From contig CM072888.1 in assembly GCA_037013685.1 (NCBI GenBank), positions 11,699,034 to 11,763,033 of the forward strand: DNA of 64,000 nt, read 5' to 3'. The notes beneath the pieces were generated by a model that saw nothing but the letters and a program-made list of their open reading frames with translations, was not told the origin of the DNA and made no database searches. The position numbers and the translations under genes were made by a program. Below, in pieces: positions 36,301 to 49,799 of the stretch. Each line of letters opens with the position of its first letter. Within the stretch, counting starts at the first letter, position 1. The DNA is from Acridotheres tristis (Eukaryota; Chordata; Aves; Passeriformes; Sturnidae).

Positions 36301-38589
36301 AATGTGTTCTCCCAGCTGTAAATGCATGGCCTGGTGGGCAAGAGGGTGTCAGGCTCCAATCTCACCTGAAGAATAAGCCAAAATTTCTAAAATTGAAAAG
36401 GCTGTTTTCAAAATCAGAGTTGCTTTGGTTAGAGGAGGAATGGGAAAGATTTCTCTTCTCTGGTAAAGTTGCTGTGTCAGAGGAGTGCAGCAGATAGTGA
36501 AATATGAAAATACAAATAACATGGAGCCAACAAACCATTTAGCTGAAAGTGAATGAAAAATAAATATTCTCCTGTAGAGCAAGCAGGATATGTTCAGGAC
36601 CTGTCTTTCCTGTGACCTACAGGATTTTAAGAGAAAAGCTTCAGAATTTTATTGGCATTGCCACTATTAGACGAACTTTTCTTTCCCTTCTCTCTAGACT
36701 GGGGTCAGCTTTAAAGAGAGCATTAAGTGAATGGCTAATGGAATTAAGGGTATAATAATAGAAGGATATAGTGAGACAATTGTATTAACAAGAAATAAAT
36801 CATGTTGAGTGTAAGGTAAGTGTTTTTTAATTGATTGATGGGAAGGATGCTCCATAGGTTTTTTCTGAGGACTAACAGCCACTTGCCTTCCCATCTACAG
36901 TAAAAAGCCAAAAGGGAAAAAGAGATAAGAAAATTATGCAGTAGGGAGATAAATTATTCAGAGAAGATGGCCATTTTGTGCTGACATCACTAATGTGAAA
37001 AAGCATTAAATCTTTGATACTAGCTGCATTCCTCAGAGGTTGTGGTGGCTGCACGAGGTATTAGAGATTACAGCTAGAACACTTCAGCTTCCCTGGATGC
37101 CTTAAGTGGCTTCTCAAGGTGATCCACTAAGTGAAGACTCAGCAATGCTTGTGGATACCAGACTGCTTTGACTTTTTTAAAATTTACATTATTCTAGTGA
37201 CTTCATCAACTCCCATGTTATATGCAATATGGCCTGGAGATACAGGCAACGTGTGTAGGAATAAATGAAAGCTGGTGGCTATTTTAAGTATGGATCTTAC
37301 ACCTTGCCTGTGTACAATTCCACTGAAAAGGGAGAGATAGGAATGTTAAATATGAAATGAAGCTTTTTAAGGCCAAATCTTCCTGCTCTGTTAATCTGAT
37401 TTTACAAGTAGAAACACGGTGTCAAGCTTACACCTTTTCAGGACCTGGCTTTCTTCAGTCAGAGAGTGGAAAAATTAGGTCCTAGCTAAGGATGCTACTG
37501 AAATGGAAACTTTGGCAGAAGGCAATTAAGAGTAAATACTCAAGGTCTATAGAGTACATGAGTAAAATCAAAGCAATGTGAAGGAAGAGAGGTCATTTCA
37601 CGGCCTTTTTATTTTTTGTTTCCAGTTGAGAGCTTTAAAGCAGTGCAATTAAAGTGCCTTTTATTGTCAGTAATTCAGCAGGACCCTCTGTGTGTTGCAA
37701 GACCTGAAACCTAACCTCACTTTATTCCTCAAGACTTTAATGAACTGTTCCCCCAACAATTCCCCCACCTGTTCAGTGCCTGTGTGTGTGGCTTTTGCTG
37801 AGGTCAGAGTTGCAGTTGGCAGCCTGCACTGGAGGGGGTGTCTGTGTGGAGGCTCCCCTCTGCACAAGGAGGCCACTTCAGCAGCCTCATTGCTGCACTG
37901 AGGTGATGTGCTCCCACAGGTGTCCATCAGAGAGGCTGGGTGCCTGGCAAGGCTGTTACATACAGCAGGACTCACTGTAGTAGAAAGAAAAAACTTAATA
38001 GGCTTTGAGAAAAAATTTGGAACGTTTAGTGGTATGGACACTATAGGAAATTGATGTGAGAGTATGAATTGCTAAGTTTAGGCTCACTATATTGTCACAG
38101 AGAGGTTGAGGGAGATGTGGTGACCCCCTGAACCTTTCAGAGATGGTCAGCATAAGAGGCTTTTTACTCCAAATAGGGTAACCTCTGGCTTCCTTGCACC
38201 ACTTAAGCAACAGATTTCACATACAACCCTTTAGTGAGTGTTAACAGCTGGGTTAATGGGTCTCTTAGAGTTCAGAAATCTGAATCAATCTCACCAGGCA
38301 ACTTGAGCATAACTGGTGTTGCTGTTTGCAGCCAACTTGAGCTACATATGAACACATACTCTTTTTTAAAACGGAACAGAAACCTGTGTAGTTCTTTTGA
38401 TACATTTGTGTAGCTCTTAAATAAAGCAAACTGAAAGTGTTTTCAAACTGTCAGATTAGTAAAATGCAATAAAAATGAAATTTCTAATTAACGTATTTTT
38501 GAAAGGCAGTCTCAAAATACTTGCTAAGTGAGCAGCTTTGAATATTGCTGTTATCCCTGGGGAGGAATTGGCTGTGGTGTTGCTGTCCT
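33341..38589. other. Non-coding sequence, no gene seen
   Basis: Unique sequence. 34440-34580 is AT-rich and slightly enhancer-like. 35601-35999 (minus, 132 codons) and 37667-38041 (minus, 124 codons) are the longest open frames; neither resembles a known protein, and both overlap frames on the other strand. Confidence 0.5.
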
Positions 38590-38960
38590 GTAGCTTCAGA
38601 ACTCTCTAAATGCCTGTCTTTGCATTAGTGGTGTCCTGTGGTCAGCCTGTCATTGACTTGTCAGTAGCCAATCGCACCAATTTTTGATCAAATGGTGTCA
38701 TTTGCTGTAAATTAATTTACTTTTGCCATTAAGTGCAGACAGTATGTGGTCAATTCAATTTTGTCCATTAGAGACAATAACCCTAGCCAAGCTCTTTGAT
38801 GCTATTCTTAGTTCACCCCTTGGGACTACTCTACTTACATCTCCAGAGGTACTGGTAAATTTATATTATCATTCCTTGTCTAATATTCGTGATTTGTTGG
38901 ATTTGCTTTAATAAATGGATAGTTAAGTCTAAATGCAAAGACTCCCGCACAGCGTAATCT
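38590..38960. promoter_or_regulatory. Candidate conserved non-coding element / enhancer
   Basis: Block with the perfect 14-bp palindrome GTAAATTAATTTAC (38707-38720), centred on ATTAAT, and several CAATT and TAAT cores around it. No repeats inside. Called on style and motif density only. Confidence 0.4.
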
Positions 38961-41900
38961 CAGGGATGTGAAAGTTCTGGGAGGAGTAGAAAGCAGAGCG
39001 ATTGTTTGCAGTAAATCCAGCACTTTTCTAGTTCAAAGAATGGTAATTTTTGTGTCCTTACTCCCAGCCTGACAGAGGTGACTGTTTACCACAAACCACA
39101 GTGGGGGTTCCTGGGTTGCTCAACGTGGCCTTAGATTATAGCACAAGTTATATATGTATTTAGATATTTTTCTGATGGGAGTCCTACTGTAGATAACTTT
39201 GGAAACCACTGACTTAAAGAATATTTATTATTCAAGTAAAACACAGATATTGAGATGCTTGTGGTTAGTGACTCTTCCATGGTTTTGTCATATATGGATC
39301 TTCTAAACTGTTTACTTTTAAATGCAAAGATTACTGGCAAATGAGAAGAATGAAACAAAGGAAATAAAATGTCTTTGCAATCTGTCCATCTTTACTCATT
39401 TACATTCTTCTATAAACCCTCACATCCAGGTTCTCCAAAAGTTGTGTTCTTGATCCCCTGTGACATGATGAAAACAAGTTGAGCTGCTGCTCATGCAGAA
39501 CTAGAGATGAGTGCTGCACACACCCAACACTCTTCGCTCCTGGCTTAGCACAAATAGCCAAGTGCTTGGTTTTGGTCTACAAAGCAGTGTCAGTGCCTGT
39601 TGTATATTATCTGTTGATAGTGTGTCTGTGTAGTAGGTACCTTCAGAAGTCATGTTTTCCACTAGTGATTTAAAAAGATGATAAGCCATTTGAATATGTA
39701 ATTTCTTGTGGTTCACTTTTTCTCCTGCTTGTCCAGTTAATGAAGAGATGGTTTTGCTTCAGTCCTCTCTGTAAAAATGTTAGTTATGTTTTTCTTTATA
39801 GGACCTTGTTGCCAAAGAACTGGATCAGGCACTGGCTTGACAGAACCTGATTAAGTGGAAGTCACTTGTGACTTTACAGTTGTGCCTCTCTCTAAAAGGG
39901 AGGAAAATGCACACAGCATGACATGGAAACAGCACCTGTACAGGACACAGAGAAACACTCTTCCTCCAAAAGCACATGTGGTCCAAAGGCACTCTGTGTG
40001 GTGTGGGAGCCCTTCCTACAATACTTCATTGTTGTATTTTTGGCTGGCTGTGTAGAATTAAAAGATGGTGCAAGGTGTTATGCATTGCTAGTGCTGCACA
40101 GTTTAGGGCAGATTGAACACAGATTTTGACTGCCAGCTATGAGCCTGCAGCACTCAGAGGGATGGAGGAAATGCAGGGGAACATGAACAAGTGTCAACTA
40201 CCGATCTCTGAAAAATAAGAAAGCAAATCCAATTTATGTGAGACTTTGGCCAACATGAGGAGCAGAGGCTGGATGTTAATCAGAGAAACTTGAACAGATA
40301 AGAGACGATGGGAAAAATATTTCCATTTCTTGGGGTTAATGCAGTATGCTAGCCTTTTACCACTTGAGACAATAGGATCAATGCAGGTTTGGGTCACAAG
40401 TGGAAATGAGGTTAGCAGTCTCATGCTAATCTCTAGTGGACATTTGCCTACAAAGTAGAGTGATTGTGTGCTATGGTAGGAATGGCCAGCAATGTTTTCA
40501 GGGAGTCTGGAGGAACTGGGTCTGCCTCAGCAGTTGTACCTGTAACAAAACCATAATCCATAATCTTTGTTCTGCTTCAACCTGATTCCCAGGTATTTTG
40601 TCTTTTTGCTGTCAAAAAATGCCACAAACACTTGACTCTGACTGTAGTGCTGTCCAAAACAAAGGAGGTCTGGAAATTATTCCTGTGGCTGAAATCTGAC
40701 TTTTAATGTATGCCCTCTGCTAAGTGCTTAAGCCAGTGCTGGTGGAAGGCAATTCTGCCTCTACAAATATTATGACTTCTACCACTAATAGTATCTTCAA
40801 AGCAGATGCAGGAGGTCATACAATGGTTGATACTTTTCAGTGAGTAGGATGGTCAAAAAAGAAGCTATAGGAAATAAAAAAGCAAATAATAACACAGAAT
40901 TGTAAGGAAAGGCAGTAGAAGAGTAAATGCTGCAAAAATGGGAAAGGGATGTATCAGAAGATCTACAGGTGACACTCTTCATATGATGGGCTTCAAAGGG
41001 GATTGTTGTTGATCCTGAAGGGCCTGGGATGGAAAACAAACTCAATTTTGGATTCTAGCAATTGCTAATTCACAGGATGGAATTTGAAGGGAGCTAAAGT
41101 AAGCTTAGGAGTTAGTAGCTCGCTCAGTCTCCTGGTGTGTATTCTTTTTAAAAGGTTAAGACAAAATTGTGTTGCAGTGCCTCTTGCTCTTGGGTTGAAA
41201 GTGAACAAGTGTAAAGCCAAAAATATAAGTGAAAAGAATGAAAAAGAATGTCACTGTTGTGCAGAACTGAAGCTGTTGAAATGTCTGTCTGTAATCTGCT
41301 CCATTTCTAAGTTTTCAATTCACCCATTCCTTAATTTATCTATTTAGCAACTGGAATTGCTTCTTATACCTTGCCTCACAACCCACCTGCTGCTTTTGTG
41401 GTTTTCCTGGGGTCTTTTTCTTTAACTGCTTTTCAAAATGCTAGAAATAAGTTGTCCTCTCAGGATAAAAACTCAGGGTGCCTTGAAAATGTGTCTGCTG
41501 CTGTGTTAAGTGGTGTAGTTCCTGCCCTTTTGATTTCTCCATCCTGGGGGCTGAAGTGGGAGCTCAGTGGGCAGCCTAGCAGCAGGAGGGGATTGGACAG
41601 TGTTTGTTGGCAGTGCCTGATCCTGTGCCTGCTAATGGCCTCATGATTTTAAATTTCCCCTGCCAACCCATGATGGGACCTTGTAGCCCTCTCCCCATGG
41701 GCTGACTCTTCAGGCACAATTGCTATTTGCCAGTTGTGTGGGCCCTAGGTGGGAGGTCAAAATTAGGCTCAAAGTAGCTTCCCTGCAGAGTTTTGCTCAC
41801 GATTAATTGGCAATAGGTGGGGTTTTTTTTTTCTTCCTTAATCTGAGAAACTTCCATTTTCTTTCAGACTGATAAAAGTGGTTACCCCTGAGTGTAGGGG

Positions 41901-44900
41901 GAAGACTGGATCCCCTGTGTTGAACATTTAAGTGCCTGGAGCTGATGTGGGGAGTATTGCCACAGTGGGAGCCTGAGTCTCCTCTTGCCATGTGTTAGGT
42001 CAGTGTTTCTCAACCCTGGCTTTGCCCCTTGGCAGTGTTTGGGGTTATTAGCTCAGTTGCTAACAACTGGCTATATCAGGGCCTATTAGTTGGATATTTG
42101 TGCATCCAGATGAGGAAGATGTGCAGATTGCAGGTTTTGGAGGATGAGCTGCAGTTCATCACACTCCTCTCAGACGGCGAGTGGGATAGAAGGAGCTGAG
42201 CTCCTGGAACCAGGATATGCCCTGGTCAGCACAAGGGCACTCTGTTGGAGGCTCAAGGCCCCTCCATGCTGGCTAAATGTGGAAAACCATTACATTCTTC
42301 CCATATTCTTTGTTCCTTTTCCTCTTTGATATCAGCAAGCATTCAAGCAGCTGACACTTCACTGCAGGCCTTAGTGAGAAAGGCAATTGCCTGTAAACAC
42401 TGGTTTAAGAGTACTTGTAGAGATTCTCTCAGTTTAATCCAGTACAGGAGATGGATGGCAATGACAAACCTCATACCTCTTAAACTGGTGTGGCTTTCCA
42501 ACAGAAAGTTGTCATATAATTTCATAAATTACTGATGTAGGTCTACGAGTTTTTGAATGGACCAAGTGAGATAAATATTCCTGATTTTTTGATCCCAGGG
42601 AGAAAAGTCAGCTTCTCCAGACTTAGCTCCCACATATCATTTTCAAAGTTCTAAGTCCCAAGGCTCATGAAAATTGTTGGCTGGCAAATCACTTCCAGTA
42701 AATGCTTTTATGTAAGATGTTTATTTGAAGGGTCTAAATTTCATTCTGTGGTGGCCTTTCCTGTTGAATACAGAGTAACCACATCTGCTCTAAGAAATAA
42801 CTAATCCAAGTCCTACTAGAAACTGAGAAACTATTCCAAGGAGAAGCCTTGGAGAACCTCCCTTACACTTTTAATTTTCTTCATTTTTGTCCCTAGACAT
42901 CTCCTATGTCTAGGAGGAATATCAAGAGCTTTGCTTGAGCTGTGCCTTGGAAATACAGGAGGCATTGTGCCCCTTGGGATCTGGGGAGATCCAGCTCAAA
43001 CAAAATTGGGATCACTTGAGCAGCCCTGTTAAATTTGCATGTGCTGCAGGAACCCTTGCGAAGACAGAAATGGTAGCATGATCACTTCACCTTAAAAGTC
43101 AATGTTGGGGTCAGATCCTTTCTGCTTAAGTCCATGGCATTCAATTATGCCCCAAATTGTGGGAGTTTTTTGTGCTTTTTTCCTGATACAGATTTTGGGA
43201 ATTTTTATTGTAAATGTTGAGAGTATGAAATGGCTGGAGTTGGTTATATTACAGTCACGGAGCTGGATAGCAATGGTACCTAGTCTAATGGCCTTTCTGG
43301 TTTTCTCAGGGAACACTGAATTTGCACTGGGAATGGGCAGAGCTATTAATTGCATGGTTTGCTGCTCAGACTCAGAGCAGGCTTTCATCTAGACAAGTGA
43401 GAGAGATATGAGTCCACATCTATCTTCTCCCTACACATTTATTTCTTTTTCACATATGTAGAGCCAAGAGCAAGAAAAAATATTCTTTTAAAAGCTGTGA
43501 ACTGCCATATTATGAATGAAACATGTTGTTACAAAATATAGATTGGAAAGTAACATCACTGAGCTGAAAGGAAAGGGCACCCTGCTGAGAGGCAGCTAGC
43601 AAGGACATACCACAGACGCAATAACCAAATTGAGACATTAAAATATGTCTTATCTCTCAAGCTGTCAGCAGAACTCTGTCCTTGCTGCCTTCTCCCTTAA
43701 CTCAGATTTTGCTGTGGATTCCTGTGGAGGTGCTGCTTTCTGTCCAAAAAGTTTTGGGTGCCATTTCCAGCGGTGGGAGGTGAGCTGTGCATGGTAGGCT
43801 GCCCTCCTGCAATCAAATGCTCTGGAGTGTGCAGCTGGATGCCAGGACAGTGAGTGCTGCCACACCCTTCGGACCCATGGGCAGGGTCAAGGCTGGCTGT
43901 AGCAGTTCTGACATGCAGGAGTTGTCTGCATGTGCTGCAGCTCTTGCATGCCCTTGGGGGAGTCGATTTACTGCTTGGTTTATGTATTCTGCCTTTAAAG
44001 CAGAAGTGATAGCATGTGATCCTATTTTCCTATGCTTTCACAATCCACTTGCATAGATGAGGGCCATGTAATGAAAAGATGAGATGGAAGGAGGATCCAT
44101 TCCCTAAAAGGTTACAAAACTGCCAAGAAAAACTCCCGAAGAGAATTTTTGACTTTATGCTTGGATGCTGGCCCAAAGCAAACCTTTAAAATTACAAATT
44201 TGTAATTAATGGAAGTTCAGTTTAGACCTTGTCCTAATAGGACTTGGATACCAGGGAGAAAAGTCCAATGGTGCAAATATTGAAGCCTGGATTCTGCTGA
44301 TACTCTTTTATAACTTGGCAGTGTTTTATGTGAAATACTGGGATGCTGGTCACAGACTCTCTGGTAATACAAAATTCCTACATCCTGTTCCTTGGAGGCC
44401 AGCAGATAAAATTTCAGGGACCAAGATTTCAGTATATTGAGGAAGATTCTAACAGTCTTTGAGCAAAATCGATAGACTGCAAAAAGTGGGAAGAATATTT
44501 TTGTATTTTCCTGAATTTTTACGGGTCCCTATTGAGCTCTCTCTGGCCTCCTCGAAGCAAAACAAATAACAGTCAGCCTGCTGAGACTCAAGAGGTAAAA
44601 TGACAACAAATTTTGTTGCTGTGAAGGCTGCCAACGTGCAGCTTTACAATATTGCTGAGAAAACTAGATAATCAAATCTTCTTCAAAGAGTTATTCAAAC
44701 ACAAGGTGAATAAGTTGACCAGATCAGCTGAAAGTCAACAGTTGTGTTTCCACTGCACTGCTGAATTAAGCTCGTGTATTGGCCCCTTCCTAAATCTTTG
44801 ACTTCTGGAAGTGCTGGGGAGAGGCTTGTGTGCCTTTGCCCTGCTTAGATTGATTTGCTTTTTGGGCAAGTGAGATAGGCTCAGCTCCCTGCAGTTGAAA

Positions 44901-45449
44901 GCTGCTGTTTTGCAAAAGGCTGGAGGGTTTTGGCTGTCTGATCTTCCCTCAGGAGCAGCTACTGCACAATGCCAAGGATGTGATGTCTGGTTCATCAGAG
45001 GGGTGGGTCATGGATTGCTTTCCCAAACTGAACAAATCAGGCTCTGCTGCTTGTCTTTCACAAGCGCCTGTTTGGCTTGACTTGAGTAAGCTCATTGCCT
45101 AAAAGGCAGCTGCTTACAGTCCACCTGCCTGTTGGATATGTAAATCAGTTTTTCTGATAATTATTGTAAGAATATTTGAAGAGCTGAGGTGTTGCTAATG
45201 TGATATGGTCTTGGATGAGCAAGAGATGGGCTGTCCCTGACACAGTTTTTTCAAGTTCCTCTGTGGACCAGAGAAATGAGAGGGATTAGTTTCCTGAACT
45301 GACAACAGCAGAACAGATCTGTGTGTTAAGAGATGCAGTGTCTGAATTCACTGCATCCTGGGTGAATTTTTTTGGCTAGTCCCTCCCCCCCAGCTGGCTC
45401 CATTCCTCCCCTCACACAGCCTCCTGCACCCATGATAATCATCCACCCC
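38961..45449. other. Non-coding sequence, no gene seen
   Basis: Unique sequence with many short overlapping open frames, none longer than 98 codons. A hydrophobic 96-codon frame (43102-43392 plus) has an equally long partner on the opposite strand and no family match. A perfect hairpin lies at 45332-45357. No transposon recognised. Confidence 0.5.
45332..45357. other. Perfect 9-bp inverted repeat
   Basis: GATGCAGTG and CACTGCATC flank an 8-nt loop. It has a better GC balance than most hairpins here and sits about 100 bp before the richest candidate element. Confidence 0.8.
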
Positions 45450-46490
45450 CAGCTATTATAAGCAGTACAAACAAATGACAAATCTCTGGGTGCAGGAAGT
45501 TAACAAGAGGCTGATCAGTAGCTTTAGTTATCTTTCCTTCATGTTTATTGCAGTCTGCTGCAGTTATTTCAAAGGCACTGACATTGATCGACAACTTCTA
45601 TTAAGGCCCATCCAAGGCAGCTGGATTGAACAGATACATTAAATAAAGCAGTTATTGCTTTTCATTGCCTTTCCGTAAAATATCACTGCTAAATAGCTTC
45701 TGCCATCAGATGCAGTTAGGTACATGGTTTTAATTTGAGGGACTGCTTTATAACACTGCACAATTGACATTGGTCTTTGTTTCCCCTACAATAATGATTG
45801 TGTACATCCTGGAGAATTGATGAGCTGTCTTCTGAGGCGGGAGGGGGGGAGTCGGGGAGGGGGCAGCCGCCTTTGTTGCTCTCGCTCTTTTTTTATACTT
45901 GCCATGCTTGTCAGTTGTTTGCAGCACAGACAGAAATAATGTCAAGCAGGGCCCCTTATCTCAGGATGTTGTAATGTAGCTGCTGTAAGCCCTCGCCTGG
46001 AGACGAGATAAGAGCAACCTTACAAGCTTGTGGGGGAGCGAGGAGGGGGCCAGCAGTGCCATTGCTGGGACAACAATGGCAGAGCTGTCACTTGCACATT
46101 ATGGCTCTTTCTGGTGCCAAGGAAAGATATGTATGCTGAGTGGTGAATAACAAGCACAAAAATAAAAGTCCCGAATGTTCATCTAATAATGATGTATTTG
46201 TAACAGGATTATACTGCCCAATGATATTCTTTCTTTATCTCCTCACTAAATGGTGGGGCAGCTGTGTGCTTTGGCAAGGCATGATGTCCTTTCTTTTGTG
46301 TGCTGCATATTAATCCTTTATTGAAGTAATTAAATGTGTGCTTAATGGCAATGAGCTGGCAGAATGAACGTACAATTGAATTAGCAGTTATGATGGGGAC
46401 CATGCTACAAGATGAACTAAATGCAATTACTGTAGGCATTTTTCTCCAAGTCGAATCTGGCTACATGACATGACTTAATTACAGGTTGTT
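45450..46490. promoter_or_regulatory. Candidate conserved non-coding element cluster / enhancer
   Basis: The most regulatory-looking kilobase of the window. It combines SOX-type sites (CCTTTGTTG at 45870-45878, ACAACAATGG at 46070-46079), several GATAAG strings, many TAAT/ATTA cores (for example near 46192 and 46310-46340), a local CpG-containing GC-rich patch with a quadruplex motif (45839-45863), and no recognisable repeat. Open frames are short and on the minus strand only (45748-45945, 46209-46439), without family resemblance. Several neighbouring elements may be merged here; the limits are approximate and conservation is untested. Confidence 0.45.
45839..45863 (+). other. Strong G-quadruplex motif
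   Basis: Four G runs of 3, 7, 4 and 5 with loops of 1, 4 and 1 nt (A, AGTC, A). The short loops predict a stable quadruplex on the plus strand. It is the best such motif I found in the window and lies inside the 45450-46490 block. Confidence 0.8.
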
Positions 46491-47839
46491 AGACACACTC
46501 TGATCCCGTAGTGGAGCATGTGGAGGCACAGCTTCAGCTCTGCTGTGTACCTGTAACACACATAGAGGCACCATTCACTGAGAAATTCAGTCTGGTGTCA
46601 ATGCAGATTCCTGAAGGCAGCTCTTAGTTGTGCTGGAAAAAGACAGATGATTAAAAACCAGGCAAACAACAACAGAAGACTGCCAGTGCTCCGCTACTGG
46701 GGGCATTTGCTGCCGTCTTTGACCAGGTCCTTGTTGTCTGGTGATCATCCCCCTTTTTTTAGGGAGTACTTCCTCTTCCTTGAGGAGAATGTGGACAAAG
46801 AACAGGTAGTAGTCTTCTGTGTAGTCCTTTTCTCAACATGGGTGCCTCTGGTGAAACTCTGCTCTCAGCAGGAGTACAGATCAACTTGTGTGACCCCAGC
46901 TGGATATCTCTAGCCTGGCAGGAACACAGTTTGGGAGCTGGAGTTTGAAAACGTTTTAGAAACCAAGGAAGAAGGCAAAGCCACTTGAAGCTTTTAATTT
47001 TCAATGCTGACCAAGTTCTACAATATAACCTAGAGCTGCATCAGGACGAAGGTAGTGCTGTAATCTAGGATGTGGTAGGTTGCTGAGATTTCTGACACTA
47101 GGGGGACTGTAACTACAGTATTGCAAGTACAGGTTTTACGGCTCTTTAGTGATCTAATATGTCTAATCCTGGATTCCCAAAGGAGTTTTGCCACTTGTTC
47201 AAAATTTGGCTAAGTTTCAGCTGTCACCTAGGGAAGATTTGGTCTGTTTTGACAACTGTGGAGTCTGGCTCACTGTTAGCAGTGCAGAAACATCTCTGGT
47301 GTCAGGGCCTGCTGTCTGTTACTGGCACACGGAAGGCAAGAAGTCCTTCTTGTCCCATGTTTCTCTACACTCTTAGTGCTCTGTGCCTGCTCTAGCAGCC
47401 TTGCATTCCCTTGAGGAAGGGTGACTCTGAGGTATGGATTCTGTCAGGGAGGGTCCTGAGTGGGGAATGTGTTATGGCTATTCTGGCCTCAGTCTGGAGG
47501 CAGCACAAAACTTTCCTTACATTAGCAAGAGTTCTGCTGCCAAGCAAGGGCACCCCAGAGTTTAGCAAGTCCCAAACTGCTGATCTCCTGCCACCCTTCC
47601 AGGTGGCTGCAAGCGTTCCAGGTTGTCTGAGTTCCTGTGCAAAGGACTCCAGGTCAGTGTCACATTTGGGTGCCTGACTCTCGTGTATTGTCTGCAATTG
47701 AATTTCCAAATCTGAGGATAAGATGGTGGCAGAAGTGATGATAAAAGCTGCTGGTATAATATGTAACCATGCACGAAACAAAAAATAATGTTTTCTATTC
47801 TAACAAAATAAGGCAACCCGTCTGGTCACCAGGACTCTC
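46491..47839. other. Non-coding sequence, no gene seen
   Basis: Unique sequence. Overlapping open frames at 47392-47816 on both strands (up to 129 codons, minus) show no known domain. A CTCF-core-like CACTAGGGGG lies at 47096-47105. Confidence 0.5.
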
Positions 47840-48200
47840 GAGGTTTATTTTACAGCCTTCATTCTCTTTGGTGCCATAAATGAAACCCTTTCATCCTAAT
47901 GACCACAATGACTTTCCTCGATCATGTTATTGCTACTTTGGCACATTTATTGCTTTCACATGCACTAATGGATGAGTTTGGATATGTTAACAATTTATAT
48001 ATCATTTGATCCTAAAAAAGAGCCACCTCCCACCAACCAAACTAACTTAGCCTTGAGGATTGAGTAGCTTTTAAGGAGTATAAATGAATTTAATGCTTTA
48101 GAAAGAGCTTCTGTAAATTATGAACATGACACCTATTACATTAAGCTGCATTAAGCATTAATACATCTTCATTACTGGCAGGTTGCCCAAACCTCCAAGG
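47840..48200. promoter_or_regulatory. Candidate conserved non-coding element / enhancer
   Basis: AT-rich block free of repeats and open frames, with GTTAACAATTTAT near 47986-47998 (a SOX-like AACAAT and part of an HNF1-like site) and repeated CATTAAT-type cores at 48140-48170. Style-based call only. Confidence 0.35.
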
Positions 48201-49799
48201 TTGAAAAAGCTGCCTGAAATGCCCACTATGGTAGTCACCTAAGCTGAGATTTACGACCTCTTTTTGGGCAGATGGGACACTCTGACTCTCAACGTGCTGC
48301 ATTTGCCCATGAAGAAATGTCCTCGGAATACCTGTTGCATGATGGCTTTTTTCCTAGAGTTTTGCTGGCCTGTCTAATCCAAGTGTCAGACTCTAGGTAA
48401 AAAGGTGCGATAAATCTTGTGGAAGCTGCTGCAGAAATAGAAACTGGCTTCACTAACCTTTTTAAGCCACTGGTAGTGGCAGATTTCTTGGCAGATTTTT
48501 CTAGTCACTGGCCAAAAATTATCTCATTGAGCATGCAATAATCATTTCTTATTGTAAATCCTTTCTGCACTGTAGGCACCAAAGGCTGGAATTGCTGAAT
48601 TGGTGTTTCCAATGGTTTTGGAGGAAGAAAGTCTAAAAAATAATCACAGTACATTAATGAGAGCCTGCTCTACACGGTCAGGGAAAGAAATAAAAGTGAT
48701 TTTAGTGTCTTAAAAAGCAATATCCATTAGACTCAGATTTGGCTAAAAGTGGACTGAAAGGCTCTTATTTCAACAAGATGTACAGGCTCAGGGGAAAAAA
48801 ACAAGTTAAATGCTTCTGACATTGTAATTGATTTTATGTGGTACATTTATGAGACTTTCAATTCATGTTCCATATGGGATTTAGCACTGAGATGTTATTG
48901 CAACTTCTGAGACGGTTATGTTGTCATTTTGAAGGAACAATTTGGTGGTTCCTCTGCTCCCAGAACAAGTAGTGACTAGGGCTCTGTTTATGCCTTACCA
49001 CAGAGAAATACTTCAAACTGGAGACTGTTTTCTCACAGATGGGAGAATGCATAGCACATCTTGGGAATTTGGGTGCCACAGGATGCTGTAGTGAGCCTCA
49101 CATTGGCAGAGAGAGGGTAATCCACTGTCTGGGAGAGGCTGTAATATTGAGACTGCAATCCGAGCATAAAGCAATGTGGTCACTATATGAGATGGAGATT
49201 TAATGGATATTGTTCATGGTATTGGAATATATGAAGCAATAAATTGCTTTTCTGGATGATTTAATGCTGAAACAAGGTTGAAGACTTAGGTAACTGCAGA
49301 TGGTTTACTGCAAATACTAGCTTTACAGAGGTAAATGTATAACCTAATAGACAGCACAGGAGGGAAGGAAAAACAAGCAAACCCCAAAGCCTTTTAATCA
49401 AAGCAATATTCCAAGGTTCAAAGTCAAGCTCTCAGAAGTTGAGAAATACCATATTTAAGGTAACCTATTTAAATTACACGCTCTGGGAATGTGTGTGTAT
49501 TTGTGTGGGGATATTTTTATATGGATTTCAATTATATAAACATGTTTATTTCTTCCAGATATTACCAGCTTCAGTGCACAGCATGAACCATACAAAAAGT
49601 GTGAAACAACTCCACAATATTTCTTCCTGTAGTGATGGCTCAATGCCAAGGGTTATGTAAACCTTGCCATAAATATGCATTTAATAATTTCCTGATGTTG
49701 TTCTTTGTGGTGACTGTCACTGCTGTGGACAAATATTAATGAATTTATCTTTATTGCTTTCCTGTGAAACAGCCAACTAACATACTTACATCATTGGGC
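48201..49799. other. Non-coding sequence, no gene seen
   Basis: Unique AT-rich sequence. Parts of 48500-48900 look similar in texture to the preceding candidate element but without a clear motif cluster. No open frame above 73 codons. Confidence 0.5.

Noticed and set aside
47392..47816. Overlapping 129- and 84-codon minus-strand frames as coding
   Set aside because: Different frames over the same DNA with a third frame on the plus strand; none resembles a protein family.
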